NCBI RefSeq assembly: GCF_900104925.1 | Contig: NZ_LT629735.1 | Span: forward strand, 714,291 to 778,290 | Direction: 5' to 3' | Length of the DNA: 64,000 nt | From: Opitutus sp. GAS368 | GTDB taxonomy: Bacteria > Verrucomicrobiota > Verrucomicrobiia > Opitutales > Opitutaceae | Translations under genes and position numbers: made by a program | Notes under the pieces: generated by a model | Databases searched by the model: none | What the model was told of the DNA's origin: nothing | The model's input: only the letters and a program-made list of their open reading frames with translations | Part shown: piece by piece, positions 34,260-41,292 of the stretch | Numbering within the stretch: the stretch's first letter is position 1 | Layout: each line of letters starts with the position of its first letter

Positions 34260-34400
34260 ACACCAAGAAGCAAAGAAGCTAAGTTCGGCTTGGTTTTTCG
34301 TTTCTTGGTGTTTTTCGGCCTGTCTTTCCTTCGCGCTCTTGGCGTCCTTGGCGTGAGGCCCCTGTATTCTTAGCTTCTTTGCTTCTTCGTGTTTTCCCCT
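34260..34400. repeat. AAGAAGCAAAGAAGCTAAG-type repeat, inverted pair
   Basis: CACCAAGAAGCAAAGAAGC (34261-) and TCTTAGCTTCTTTGCTTCTT (34368-) face each other, with cttggtgtttttcgg and ctcttggcgtccttggcgtg units between. Related units occur at 31712, 35162, 35706, 37470 and 40395. Confidence 0.65.
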
Positions 34401-34456
34401 CTTCCCGGAGTAGAGCCGTATTGCCGTCCTCGATCCATTTGTCAGTGTAGCAATCC

Positions 34457-34993
34457 ATGAAACCGGCCAAGCTGCCCGCCCCCCCGCCGACGATCCGCTT
34501 CAGTGCCAGGTTGGAGGAGCCCCTTCTCCCCCTGCCCAAGGCCGCGAGTGCGAAGCTGCCGCGAGGCCCGGTGGTGGTTGAGGCGACCATCAATGGCTTC
34601 CCCTTCCGGGCCGCGCTCGAGGGCAAAGGCGGTCACGGCCTCAAGGTGAACCCCATCATGCTCGCTGCGGCGGGCGCCGGGTTGGGCGACACGGTCACGG
34701 TGGAGATTACGCGGGTCGGGGAAGAAGCGGAGACCCGCGTGCCGACGGATCTGCGCGAGGCCCTGGCCGCCGCCCCGCGAGCCCGGGCGACGTGGGATGC
34801 GAACACGCCCAACGCCCGGCAAAATTGGATCCTCTGGCTCAGCTCGGGCAAACTCGAGGAAACGCGCCGGATCCGGATCAAGAAAGCCTGCTCCATGCTC
34901 GGCGCCGGCAAGAAACGGGTCTGTTGTTTCGGCGGCCTGACCTGGCTCAGGAAGGACCACAAAACCGCCGGCGAAAACTGGCTGCCGCTGTAG
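34457..34993 (+). CDS. YdeI/OmpD-associated family protein with DUF1905 domain
   Basis: 178 residues. Residues 10-95 are DUF1905 (RFSARLEEPLLPLPKAASAK, VEATINGFPFRAALEGKGGH, and ITRVGEE). Residues 100-145 match the YdeI/OmdA helical part (LREALAAAPRARATWDANTP, ARQNWILWLSSGKLEETR). YdeI-type proteins are linked to polymyxin or bacteriocin tolerance in enterobacteria, but the role here is unknown. The last residues WLPL run directly into a GTAGG repeat whose TAG is the stop codon. Confidence 0.8.
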   Translation: MKPAKLPAPPPTIRFSARLEEPLLPLPKAASAKLPRGPVVVEATINGFPFRAALEGKGGHGLKVNPIMLAAAGAGLGDTVTVEITRVGEEAETRVPTDLREALAAAPRARATWDANTPNARQNWILWLSSGKLEETRRIRIKKACSMLGAGKKRVCCFGGLTWLRKDHKTAGENWLPL

Positions 34994-35068
34994 GGCGGGA
35001 TCACCGCATCCCGCCGCGAACATGATCGCATCCACGAATGAAGGCGGGATGCGGTGATCCCGCCCTAC
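34990..35068. repeat. GTAGG-superfamily hairpin, subtype B
   Basis: GTAGGGCGGGATCACCGCAT starts the left arm; the right arm ends GTGATCCCGCCCTAC. Arms are 25 bp or more and near perfect, and each arm also contains its own small GCGGGAT/ATCCCGC hairpin. Overlaps the YdeI-like stop codon. Confidence 0.85.
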
Positions 35069-35196
35069 AATTTTAGCGCAGCTGCTTGATTCCTCCTTGG
35101 CGTCTTTGCGTCTTTGCGTTGAAAAGGAAGCTGTGCCGCTGCCGAAGACCTGAGCTGACAATTCCACACAAAGAAGCCAAGATTCCCGTATTCCTG

Positions 35197-35703
35197 ATGC
35201 GCACTTTGCTTCTTAGTTTCTTAGTGTGTGTCGTTGTTTGTTTCATTGGCTGCGCCAAGCCGGCCGACCTGCCGGACATCACCGTCAGCGCGGCCTCCCC
35301 CGGTGAGTTCACGCGGTTCCGCGCCGAGCTGGACACACGCTTCACGCCGGAGCAGCTGAAGGATTTCGACACCGCCACGCAGGAATTGCGGCTCGACGCC
35401 ATGAACCGCGACGTGGCGACCGCCGCCGCCCGCGAGGAGGACATGGTGCGCGTCGCCAACGGCAAGACCGTCCACGCCGTCACCCTTCTCGGCTGGCAGG
35501 CGAGAAAAGCCCGCTTCCTCCGCGAAATCGCCGAGATCTCCCGGATGATCGACCACGACGAGCAGCAAGCCGTCAGGACCGCCGCCACCGGCACGCCCGA
35601 GTCCGTCACCCGCCGTCTCGGCAGTGAAAGGGAAGTCCTGGCCAAGCTGCAGCACAACCTCGCCGACACCGAAGCCCGCCTCGCCGAGCTGGCCAAACCC
35701 TGA
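35197..35703 (+). CDS. lipoprotein whose signal peptide is encoded in a repeat unit
   Basis: 168 residues from the ATG at 35197. The signal LLLSFLVCVVVCFIGC gives a lipidated Cys at 20. The mature part is helical with LDTRFTPEQLKDFDTATQE and ISRMIDHDEQQAV, ending in a coiled coil (LAKLQHNLADTEARLAEL). The bases for the signal peptide (TTGCTTCTTAGTTTCTTAGT, 35205-35224) match the AAGAAGC/GCTTCTT repeat family that flanks this gene. No enzyme motif is seen. Confidence 0.65.
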   Translation: MRTLLLSFLVCVVVCFIGCAKPADLPDITVSAASPGEFTRFRAELDTRFTPEQLKDFDTATQELRLDAMNRDVATAAAREEDMVRVANGKTVHAVTLLGWQARKARFLREIAEISRMIDHDEQQAVRTAATGTPESVTRRLGSEREVLAKLQHNLADTEARLAELAKP

Positions 35704-35705
35704 TT

Positions 35706-35800
35706 CTATCTCACACGAAGAAGCAAAGAAGCTAAGGGTGAACTTTGTTTCTTGGCTTCTTTGTGTTCTCCCGTGCTGGCTTCTTGGTGTTTTCCCACCC
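35706..35800. repeat. AAGAAGCAAAGAAGC-type repeat
   Basis: CACACGAAGAAGCAAAGAAG then TTTCTTGGCTTCTTTGTG and GGCTTCTTGGTGTTTTCCC form an inverted pair in the gap between two lipoprotein genes. Confidence 0.6.
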
Positions 35801-35802
35801 GG

Positions 35803-36183
35803 CTATCGCGTCTGATATTCGACGTAACGGACCCGGCCGCCGATAAAGACCACGAGCATGTCCCGCTCCACTTCCTTGTGGTAAACCTCGCGCGTGACGG
35901 GCTTCCTGATTTCCGCGTCGTTCTGATCGTGCACGCCGGCGACGAGCACCTCGCTCCAGCCCGTCGCCGTCGGGGGCGACAGGTGATAGTGGGTGTAGAT
36001 CCAGACAGTCTCAGGTCCGCCGGTGCCGACCCGCTGCTGCCGGTGGTTGGGCCGGCCCAGGGCCGCCTCGACGGGTTCCGGCGCATCCCCGAGGTGGAAA
36101 TCCCCAGCCGGACGCACCGGTGAGCTGCAGCCCGCCAGGCCAAGGGTCAGCGTGGCCATCACGAGTAGCAGATAAGATTTCAT
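35803..36183 (-). CDS. small lipoprotein
   Basis: 126 residues, ATG at 36183. Signal peptide with lipobox LGLAGC (Cys 19). The mature domain reads AGDFHLGDAPEPVEAALGRP, which is like the start of SmpA/BamE-type or DUF-type small beta domains (a helix that precedes a substrate-free sheet), then TVWIYTHYHL and DMLVVFIGGRVRYVEYQ. Such proteins often support outer-membrane assembly; here this is only a resemblance. Confidence 0.6.
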   Translation of the reverse strand: MKSYLLLVMATLTLGLAGCSSPVRPAGDFHLGDAPEPVEAALGRPNHRQQRVGTGGPETVWIYTHYHLSPPTATGWSEVLVAGVHDQNDAEIRKPVTREVYHKEVERDMLVVFIGGRVRYVEYQTR

Positions 36184-36216
36184 GAGGTAACAGCGCGGTG
36201 TGGACCCGAACCCTTT

Positions 36217-36250
36217 CAGGTTTCAGGTCTCAGCTTTCAGGTCTCGACGG
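36217..36250. repeat. TTTCAGGT-type repeat
   Basis: CTTTCAGGTTTCAGGTCTCA and GCTTTCAGGTCTCGACGG, three units in the gap between a lipoprotein gene and csbD. Confidence 0.6.
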
Positions 36251-36260
36251 CGGCAAGCCG

Positions 36261-36440
36261 TCAGCTCCCGAGCACTTGCTTGATCTCGCCGATCTTCTTC
36301 TGGACCTGGCCCTCGATTTTGTCCGCCTTGCCCTCGGCTTCCAGGCGGGGATTGCCGACCGCCTTGCCCACCGCCTCCTTGATGCCGCCGGTGATGTTTT
36401 TGACAGTGCCCTCGGCTTTGTCCTGGTTGCTTGATTTCAT
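36261..36440 (-). CDS. CsbD-family stress protein
   Basis: 59 residues from the ATG at 36440. It reads MKSSNQDKAEGTVKNITGGI then KEAVGKAVGNPRLEAEGKAD, the standard CsbD pattern of a lysine-rich, helical hydrophilin, ending IGEIKQVLGS. CsbD proteins are induced by general stress or phosphate limitation in other bacteria; function unknown. A broken second copy lies at 37551-37589. Confidence 0.85.
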   Translation of the reverse strand: MKSSNQDKAEGTVKNITGGIKEAVGKAVGNPRLEAEGKADKIEGQVQKKIGEIKQVLGS

Positions 36441-36544
36441 GGGAAGGACTTTACGCGAAATCCCATACCTATCCCATGGGGTCTTGCCCGCCGTGGTTAA
36501 ACCCACTTCGCGACCTTCGTGCCGTCGCGCGGGATGTTCTGTTT

Positions 36545-37336
36545 TCAGGTCTCTCTTCCAGCCGCCCGGCCCGCCCGGCGGCGACGCCACACCAGCATAA
36601 CGCTCCCCAAGCCAAGGATGAGCGCGTAAGTCGCCGGCTCGGGGATCGCGGCCTGGGAGAAAGTGGTCGAATACGCCAGGTCGCTGGTGCTGCTGCCCCA
36701 GGCGCTGCTCTCCAGCACGCCCAGTCCCGGATCGGTGGCGCTTGAATAGGTTTTTGCCCCGAAATCAGGGCCGCCCGTGGTTGAAGAAACCGCAATGAGC
36801 CCCGGTTCCGAATTGTTCGGATCGGCCGTGGAATTTTGAAACGTGACCATCGCGTAGGTCTTGGTCGGGTCGAGCACCAGACCGGTGGTGTCGAACGTAT
36901 AGGTCAGCCAGTAACCATAGGGATTGGGTGCGGCATAGGCTGACGTTGCCACCAAGGTGGAACCCAAGGTGGAGGACCACAAGACCGCGCCCGTGGGACT
37001 TGGATTGGCCTTATTCCATTCCATCACGGTTGCCTGGACATAGGTGCTGGGAAACCCCGGGTTGGGCACGTAGTAGACGCTGAAACTGTTCAGCGTCACG
37101 TTGGTGCCATCGGGCGTCGTAAACGGCTGGGCGTCCACCACGTAGGTGTTTTGGGTGCCGCCCGACGCATAATTGTTCGAGAGCGCGTTGAAAAACGTGC
37201 CGGCGAGCGGTGGGCCCGGGGAAATGGTAAGGGTCTGCGCGAAGGCCGGAACGACCGGGCTGATTGCGGCAAGGACAACCGCGGCCCAGGCCCCGGCGGG
37301 AAATTTCCAACCCAGACATGTGGCAGGTGCATTCAT
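36545..37336 (-). CDS. PEP-CTERM sorting domain protein
   Basis: 263 residues. The signal peptide ends VVPAFAQ. The mature part is beta-rich and Ser/Thr/Tyr-rich (TFFNALSNNYASGGTQNTYV, ALILGL) without catalytic motifs. It ends IPEPATYALILGLGSVMLVW then RRRR, the classic PEP-CTERM signal: PEP motif, one membrane helix and a basic cluster. Such proteins are cut by exosortase and delivered to the surface or extracellular matrix. It implies an exosortase elsewhere in the genome. Confidence 0.88.
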   Translation of the reverse strand: MNAPATCLGWKFPAGAWAAVVLAAISPVVPAFAQTLTISPGPPLAGTFFNALSNNYASGGTQNTYVVDAQPFTTPDGTNVTLNSFSVYYVPNPGFPSTYVQATVMEWNKANPSPTGAVLWSSTLGSTLVATSAYAAPNPYGYWLTYTFDTTGLVLDPTKTYAMVTFQNSTADPNNSEPGLIAVSSTTGGPDFGAKTYSSATDPGLGVLESSAWGSSTSDLAYSTTFSQAAIPEPATYALILGLGSVMLVWRRRRAGRAAGRET

Positions 37337-37550
37337 TGATTTGATCTTCTGTCCCTCATGCTATCGCTGCGCTCCGGGCCGGTCGAGCCCAATGTCCCCG
37401 GGCCGATCCCATGGTTTCTTTTCCCGTTGCGCTGTGCTCAGCGCCCGGGATCAGTCGCGCAGCCTGCGCCGCGGCTGAGCTTCTTTGTGTCCCCGGTTTT
37501 TCGTCTTCGCGACTTCGTGTGAGACCTGTGGCTCTGTTTCCGCCCGAGCT

Positions 37551-37589
37551 GACGGTGCCTTCCGTTTTGTCCTGGTTGCTTGATTTCAT
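37551..37589 (-). pseudogene. 5' fragment of a second csbD gene
   Basis: ATG at 37589 then MKSSNQDKTEGTV, 12 of 13 residues identical to the CsbD start at 36440. After this the frame leaves the family and runs into repeat sequence. The upstream bases (CCCATGGGGTCTTG at 37630 and 36474) are also shared, so a segment with promoter and start was duplicated and then cut. The gap 37337-37675 holds otherwise only a cttctttgtgtcc-type repeat. Confidence 0.7.
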
Positions 37590-37675
37590 GTTTTTGTGAA
37601 GTGCCTTCACGCCAGACCCGACGCCAGTCCCATGGGGTCTTGTCCACCGTAAGCGCACGCGCCAGCCTGCGGGCC

Positions 37676-38140
37676 ATGAAATCCCCGCTGCTTGCCTGCC
37701 TCGTCCTGCTGTCCGCCCTCTCGGCCCGCGCCGCCGATGCCGGCGCCCCGGTGGCGAATGTCTACATCATGGAGCTCCTGACCGACTTCCTGACGCACAA
37801 CAGCGACCCCGCCCGCCACGAGAAATTCTGGGCCGACGAGATCGTCTACACCAGCGCCATGGGCGTCGTGCGCACCAAGACCGATATCATGAAGAATGTC
37901 CATGAAGCCGCGGCCAAGCCCGTGGCGGCGGGTGCGAAGCCCGGGCCCGTCTATTCCGCCGAGGACATCAACATCCGCCCCTACAACGGATTCGCCGCCC
38001 TCACCTTCCGCCTCGTCGCCCGCAATCCCGACGGCACCACCGACTACTACCGCAACAGCGGCACGCTGATCTTCCGCGACGGCCGCTGGCAGGTCATCAC
38101 CTGGCAGGCCACCAAGATCCCGCCCGCCGAGAAGAAGTAA
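37676..38140 (+). CDS. exported NTF2-like (DUF4440-type) protein
   Basis: 154 residues from the ATG at 37676. The signal peptide ends ALSARAAD. The mature domain has LTDFLTHNSDPARHEKFWAD then SAMGVVRTKTDIMKNV and RLVARNPDGTTDYYRNSGTL with FRDGRWQVITWQ, the cone-shaped NTF2/SnoaL pattern. Family members bind or turn over small molecules; here it would act outside the cytoplasm. A GTAGG-type hairpin follows the stop. Confidence 0.75.
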   Translation: MKSPLLACLVLLSALSARAADAGAPVANVYIMELLTDFLTHNSDPARHEKFWADEIVYTSAMGVVRTKTDIMKNVHEAAAKPVAAGAKPGPVYSAEDINIRPYNGFAALTFRLVARNPDGTTDYYRNSGTLIFRDGRWQVITWQATKIPPAEKK

Positions 38141-38150
38141 GGCCGAAACT

Positions 38151-38216
38151 GTAGGAGGGGCTTTACGCCCCGATTTCATGGCACCTCGATCAATCGGGGC
38201 GTAAAGCCCCTCCTAC
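38151..38216. repeat. GTAGG-superfamily hairpin, subtype C
   Basis: Perfect 25-bp arms, 38151-38175 (GTAGGAGGGGCTTTACGCCC...) and 38192-38216 (ending CCCCTCCTAC), around a 16-base loop. A second copy is at 58698-58764. Confidence 0.88.
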
Positions 38217-38250
38217 AGTTTATCTCTCCGTGACTCTTTGGTTCGTCATC

Positions 38251-38282
38251 CTCAGGTTTCAGGTCTCAGGTTTCAGGTTTCG
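38251..38282. repeat. TTTCAGGT-type repeat
   Basis: CTCAGGTTTCAGGTCTCAGG then TTTCAGGTTTCG: four direct units, 50 bases upstream of the YkgJ gene. Confidence 0.65.
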
Positions 38283-38330
38283 TCTTCCTTATCGCGTTTC
38301 GTCCGGCGCCTGTGATGCCTGAGGACCCGC

Positions 38331-39044
38331 ATGCCCGCCCGCACCTCCGTCGCCCAGCGCTTCCAGATCTTCGACCACACCGTGGCGGAGATGCAGGACC
38401 GCCTGCTCATGGTCCGCGCGCCCGCGCAGATGATGACCGCCCTCCGCTGGGGCATGGACGAACTCGACTCGACCTACGCCAAGACCGCCGCCGGCGTCCG
38501 CGCCAAGGTCGCCTGCCGCGACGGCTGTGACTTCTGCTGCCACGTCCCGGTGGACGTGCAGGCCCACGAGGTCTTCTTCGCCGCCGACCACCTCCAGGTT
38601 CACTCCTCGCCCGCCGGACTCAATGAGGTCATCGCCCGCCTGGCCGCACACCGCGGCCGCGTCGCCGCCTTCGCCAAGGATGCCCGGGCCACCAGCCGCC
38701 AGCCCTGTGCGCTGCTGGTCGCCGGCTCCTGCTCGATCTATGCCGGACGTCCCGAGGCCTGCCGTTCGCACCACACCAGCAACGCCGCCGTGTGCGAAGC
38801 CAACATGGCCGATCCGTCCGTGAACCTGACCAAGGTCTACCTCCCCGCCCTCCGCGCCCGCATGTTTGCCGTGATGCTGGGCCTCGACGAGGCGATCGAG
38901 GCGGCCGGCTACGACGAGCGCTCCTACGATTTTGGTTCGGCGCTGCACGAGGCGCTGACGAACAGCCTCTGCCTCGCCCGATGGATGCGCCGGCAATCCG
39001 CGTTCCCCGACTCCTGCCTCGCCGACGCCAGCGGGGTCGCCTGA
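38331..39044 (+). CDS. YkgJ-family cysteine cluster protein
   Basis: 237 residues with the YkgJ (CxxCxxCC-type) metal-binding pattern: ACRDGCDFCCHVPVDV near residue 62, a second Cys in RQPCALLVAGSCSIYAGRPEACRS (in parts, residues 124-147), and CLARW near 223. Family proteins are thought to bind zinc or an iron-sulfur cluster; their role is unknown. The N-terminal 60 residues are helical. It stands alone between repeats. Confidence 0.8.
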   Translation: MPARTSVAQRFQIFDHTVAEMQDRLLMVRAPAQMMTALRWGMDELDSTYAKTAAGVRAKVACRDGCDFCCHVPVDVQAHEVFFAADHLQVHSSPAGLNEVIARLAAHRGRVAAFAKDARATSRQPCALLVAGSCSIYAGRPEACRSHHTSNAAVCEANMADPSVNLTKVYLPALRARMFAVMLGLDEAIEAAGYDERSYDFGSALHEALTNSLCLARWMRRQSAFPDSCLADASGVA

Positions 39045-39051
39045 TTGGTCT

Positions 39052-39105
39052 GTAGGGTCGCCGCTCGCCGGCGGACCGCGGCCCGGCGACAAGCACCGGC
39101 CCTAC
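39052..39105. repeat. GTAGG-superfamily hairpin, subtype E (degenerate)
   Basis: GTAGGGTCGCCGCTCGCCGG starts and ACAAGCACCGGCCCTAC ends the element; the arms have several mismatches, so it may be an older copy of subtype D. Confidence 0.65.
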
Positions 39106-39184
39106 ACCCATACTTCAACATCTCCTCGACCGGCACAGCCGGTTCGGCGTTGCCCGGCCGGGACGGACCCGGCTGGCTCGGTGC

Positions 39185-39562
39185 ATGAGCGAACCGAAAG
39201 ACTTCCCCTACGTCACGCGGCTCAACGTCCAGTTCCAGCCGCTCGAACTCATCGACGAAGGCGCCCTCTCCGCCGCCTGTCCGCACCAGTGGTTCAACCA
39301 GACCCTCTGCGAGGTGAATGAATCCGTCGTCCGCGTCGGCGTGGTCGAGGGCGAGTATCACTGGCACAAGCACGACCACGACGACGAGTTCTTCTACTGT
39401 GTCGAGGGCCTGTTCCACATCGACCTCGAGGGCCGCACCATCACGCTCCAGCCGCGGCAGGGCACCGTCATTCCCAAGGGCGTGATGCACCGCCCGCGCG
39501 CCCCGCAGCGCACCGTCATCCTCATGGTGGAGACGAAGGCCATCGTGCCGACCGGCAGCTGA
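39185..39562 (+). CDS. cupin domain protein
   Basis: 125 residues, ATG at 39185. Cupin motif 1 is H61-x-H63 with E68 (HKHDHDDEFFYCVEG) and motif 2 is GTVIPKGVMHRP (His102), so the full metal site of three His and one Glu is present. Single-domain cupins of this size include sugar isomerases, dioxygenases and unknown binding proteins. No partner gene suggests a substrate. Confidence 0.85.
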   Translation: MSEPKDFPYVTRLNVQFQPLELIDEGALSAACPHQWFNQTLCEVNESVVRVGVVEGEYHWHKHDHDDEFFYCVEGLFHIDLEGRTITLQPRQGTVIPKGVMHRPRAPQRTVILMVETKAIVPTGS

Positions 39563-39707
39563 CGGTCCGCCGCGCCGGGTGGAACGGGTTGACCCAACAC
39601 GCTTGTCTTGCCGCAGCGGATGTCCTGAAGCGCGCTCCCCCTTGTTTGTGAGCCAATTGGCCTCCAATCTTTGAACATCTGCCTTCCGGCCAAGTCTGAC
39701 CCCTGGC

Positions 39708-40334
39708 ATGCGCGCCCCGGCTGGTCGACCCCACCTTCCCGCCCTGTTGTCGGCGACCGCCCTGGCCCTGCTGGCCCGGTTGGCCGTGGCTGATGTTCCC
39801 GCCGAAGCCAAGCAGGCCATCCAAGCCGGCTTGCCGCACTACGATCCCGCCGCCTACGAAAAGGCCCAGGCGGACAAAGCGGCCCGCGCCGCGCCCAAGA
39901 ACGCCCCCGCCGCTCTTTCCGAACCGACGCCTGCGACCCCGACCCCGACAACGTCCGCCGCCGCCAGCGAGCACACCCTCGCCCTGCCCACGGTGACGGT
40001 CCACCCGAACACCGATTTCCCCAAGCCCCTGCCGCGCATCGCGGAGCACCAGCCGCTCCACGACGCGCCCACCGAGCTTTTCGAGTCGCCCGCCGGCCGC
40101 GACGCCCGGCTGGTGCGGAATCATCTCAGCAAATTCGACCAGATCGTCGGCCGCCTGTTTGGCTTCAACCCCGTGGTCCGGGCGAAAGAGAGGGAAGCCG
40201 AGAAGGAAAAAGCCCGGCAGATGAACGAGCTCGCCGCCGCCTTGGAAATGCAAGCCGCCCTCGGCCGCGATCCCGAGGAGATCAAGAAACTCCGCGCCGA
40301 GTATACAAAGCTGTATTACTCCGGCCCGAAATAA
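39708..40334 (+). CDS. hypothetical exported protein with Pro/Thr/Ala-rich linker
   Basis: 208 residues. A signal peptide ends LLARLAVADV. Residues 60-95 are low complexity (PATPTPTTSAAASE), followed by a PTVTVHPNTDFPKPLPRI segment and a charged helix at the end (VVRAKEREAEKEKARQMNEL). No family was recognised. It may be a periplasmic linker or anchor protein. Confidence 0.6.
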   Translation: MRAPAGRPHLPALLSATALALLARLAVADVPAEAKQAIQAGLPHYDPAAYEKAQADKAARAAPKNAPAALSEPTPATPTPTTSAAASEHTLALPTVTVHPNTDFPKPLPRIAEHQPLHDAPTELFESPAGRDARLVRNHLSKFDQIVGRLFGFNPVVRAKEREAEKEKARQMNELAAALEMQAALGRDPEEIKKLRAEYTKLYYSGPK

Positions 40335-40341
40335 GTCGAAG

Positions 40342-40545
40342 GTAGGGGCGCTTGCCCCCAAGCGCCCGGGCTGTTGAGGGCAACAGCCTCTCCAAAAATC
40401 CCTTTGTGCACTTCGTGCCTTCGTGGTTAATATCGTTAATACCAAACACCCAAAGCTTTTACACGAAGGCCGCAAAGAACGCAGAGATATTTCCCCTCGC
40501 GGGATCTGCTTCGCGGTCTTGGCGACCTTGGTGTAGAGTGGAGTA
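40342..40545. repeat. mixed repeat region before the HD gene
   Basis: GTAGGGGCGCTTGCCCCCAA at 40342 starts a half GTAGG-type element. Then cttcgtgccttcgtggtta (40409-) and ACACGAAGGCCGCAAAGAAC (40462-) form an inverted pair of the cttcgtg/cacgaag type. No gene is seen here. Confidence 0.55.
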
Positions 40546-40557
40546 GCTGGAGGCGAT

Positions 40558-40566
40558 TGGTATAAT
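40558..40566 (+). promoter_or_regulatory. extended -10 promoter element close to the HD gene start
   Basis: TGGTATAAT is a full extended -10 (TGn plus consensus TATAAT). Its end lies 11 bases before the ATG at 40578, so the transcript would start about four or five bases before the start codon. No good -35 is seen. Confidence 0.5.
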
Positions 40567-40577
40567 ATTTTCTTCAC

Positions 40578-41222
40578 ATGCCCCTCCCGACCAAGGACGC
40601 CGCCCTCGCCCTGCTGCACGAACACGTGAAGGATGATTACCAGCGGCACCACGCGCTGATGGTCGCGACCGCGATGGAAGGTTACGCCGCGCAGTTGTTC
40701 CCTCGCCTGCCCGAAGGGCACCCGGCTCAGTCACCTTCCGCTTCGCTCCAGGCCACACCTGCCGGTGTGACCATCTCCGCGCTGCCGCGCTCCGTTGCCG
40801 AGGACCCGCTGCTGTGGCATCTCACCGGCCTGCTCCACGACCTCGATTACGAGGAACACCCCGGGACGCACCCGGCGCCGTCGCTGCAATGGTTCAAGGA
40901 TTGGGGTTATCCGCCCGAGTTGATCCACGCCGTCGAGGCCCACGCCTACGGCTACCATGGTTTCACGACGCTACCGCAAACCAAGCTCGCCGCCGCGCTG
41001 GTCGCGACCGACGAGCTCTGCGGCATCTTCTACGCCTACCGGAAGATGAACTCCGTGCCCTACGGTCAGATGAAACCCGGCTCCATCAGGAAAAAATTCA
41101 AGGACCCCGGCTTCGCGGCCAAGATCGACCGCGCCACAATCCAGCTGGGCTGCGACAAGCTCGGCGTGTCCCTCGACGACCACATCGCCAACCTGGTCAG
41201 GTTTTTGGGCCCGCTGCCATAG
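40578..41222 (+). CDS. HD-domain hydrolase-like protein with a probable insertion
   Basis: 214 residues. The HD motif is GLLHDLDYEEHPGTHP, preceded by a first His in YQRHHALMVATAMEGYA, and followed by HAVEAHAYGYHG. Proteins like this are usually about 185 residues and join the AMEGYA helix directly to EDPLLWHLTGLLHD. Here residues about 43-73 (PRLPEGHPAQSPSASLQATP...) intervene, and the bases hold small hairpins (GCCCGAAGGGC; GGCCACACC/GGTGTGACC), so a repeat may have been inserted in frame. HD proteins hydrolyse phosphoester or nucleotide substrates. Confidence 0.75.
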   Translation: MPLPTKDAALALLHEHVKDDYQRHHALMVATAMEGYAAQLFPRLPEGHPAQSPSASLQATPAGVTISALPRSVAEDPLLWHLTGLLHDLDYEEHPGTHPAPSLQWFKDWGYPPELIHAVEAHAYGYHGFTTLPQTKLAAALVATDELCGIFYAYRKMNSVPYGQMKPGSIRKKFKDPGFAAKIDRATIQLGCDKLGVSLDDHIANLVRFLGPLP

Positions 41223-41292
41223 CCGCGCGGACGGAACGGCGAAAGTTTCATCCCGACCATCACCACCGTCCGCGAAAGCTGTCTTACAGGCC

